Assembly: GCA_030040175.1 (NCBI GenBank)
Contig: JASHUF010000211.1
Span: 1 to 6,983 of the forward strand
DNA: 6,983 bases
DNA from: Acidobacteriaceae bacterium
GTDB lineage: Bacteria; Acidobacteriota; Terriglobia; Terriglobales; Acidobacteriaceae
Direction: 5' to 3'
Part shown: positions 6,858-6,983 of the stretch, one piece after another
Layout of the letters: each line of letters opens with the position of its first letter
How positions within the stretch are numbered: position 1 is the first letter of the stretch
The notes under the pieces: model-generated
Seen by the model: only the letters and a program-made list of their open reading frames with translations
What the model was told of the DNA's origin: nothing
Databases searched by the model: none
Made by a program: the position numbers and the translations under genes

Positions 6858-6983
6858 CTACGCCGGCCGAATGGCAAACAACGGCTGGCCAAACTCAATC
6901 GCCTGGCCATTGGTCACAAAGCATTTCACGATTTCGCCGGCGGCATCGGATTCGATCTCGTTCATCAGCTTCATGGCTTCTAC
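6858..6983 (-). CDS. accB: Biotin carboxyl carrier protein of acetyl-CoA carboxylase, C-terminal fragment
   Basis: The visible 41 codons begin [19 protein letters not shown] and end FAIRP-A before TAG at 6858-6860. EAMKLMNE is the biotinylation motif; the lysine that carries biotin is encoded at 6969-6971. The following residues complete the second half of the biotinyl domain ([23 protein letters not shown]), matching AccB rather than a lipoyl domain, which would have a DKA-type motif. AccB carries the carboxyl group from AccC to the transferase subunits. The rest of the gene lies beyond the right edge. It is upstream of accC on the same strand, the usual accBC order, but with a 160-base spacer instead of the usual short gap. 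Confidence 0.95.
   Translation of the reverse strand, partial: VEAMKLMNEIESDAAGEIVKCFVTNGQAIEFGQPLFAIRPA

Noticed and set aside
6854..6866. CCGGC-TAC-GCCGG palindrome over the accB stop codon
   Set aside because: Five-base GC arms are common by chance at this composition, and part of the sequence is constrained by coding.

Overview
The window is GC-rich bacterial chromosome. All recognised genes but one lie on the minus strand; the exception is a small pilin gene on the plus strand. The gene content suggests an Acidobacteriota-like soil or environmental bacterium: a periplasmic PQQ sugar/alcohol-type dehydrogenase with an internal cytochrome c domain, accB-accC, DinB-fold and LAT-type permease genes, a stand-alone Flp pilin, and REP-like hairpins in the spacers. 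That assignment is inference from gene style, because no rRNA or other marker gene is present.

From left to right: (1) positions 1-51 hold the first 17 codons of an APC-superfamily amino acid permease, running off the left edge. (2) Positions 141-1730 hold a complete second APC permease, which would be transcribed ahead of the first, so the two form a tandem pair. (3) Positions 1731-2007 are a spacer with two related hairpins that share one sequence head. (4) Positions 2008-2511 encode a DinB-like protein with a three-histidine metal site. (5) Positions 2512-2862 are a divergent spacer with an 11-bp tandem repeat and a possible pilin promoter. (6) Positions 2863-3048 (+) encode a type IVb Flp pilin with no tad genes beside it. 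(7) Positions 3049-3150 separate two convergent genes and contain a strong hairpin one base from the next stop codon. (8) Positions 3151-5262 encode an exported PQQ-dependent glucose-dehydrogenase-like quinoprotein with a c-type cytochrome domain inserted in the propeller. (9) Positions 5327-6697 encode the biotin carboxylase AccC. (10) Positions 6698-6857 are a 160-bp spacer made almost wholly of an inverted-repeat structure. (11) Positions 6858-6983 encode the C-terminal 41 residues of the biotin carboxyl carrier protein AccB.

AccB and AccC act together in the first half-reaction of acetyl-CoA carboxylase, the entry to fatty acid synthesis. The quinoprotein is a periplasmic oxidase of sugars or alcohols that would feed electrons through its own heme to the respiratory chain. 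The permeases import or exchange amino acids. The pilin would supply the subunit of a Flp/Tad pilus whose assembly genes must lie elsewhere. Apart from accB-accC there is no obvious functional linkage between neighbours.

I did not find a convincing new multi-gene system. The most unusual DNA is the accB-accC spacer: six tandem 8-bp units touch the accC start codon and leave no Shine-Dalgarno sequence, a long hairpin follows, and degenerate copies of the same unit lie beyond it in the opposite orientation.
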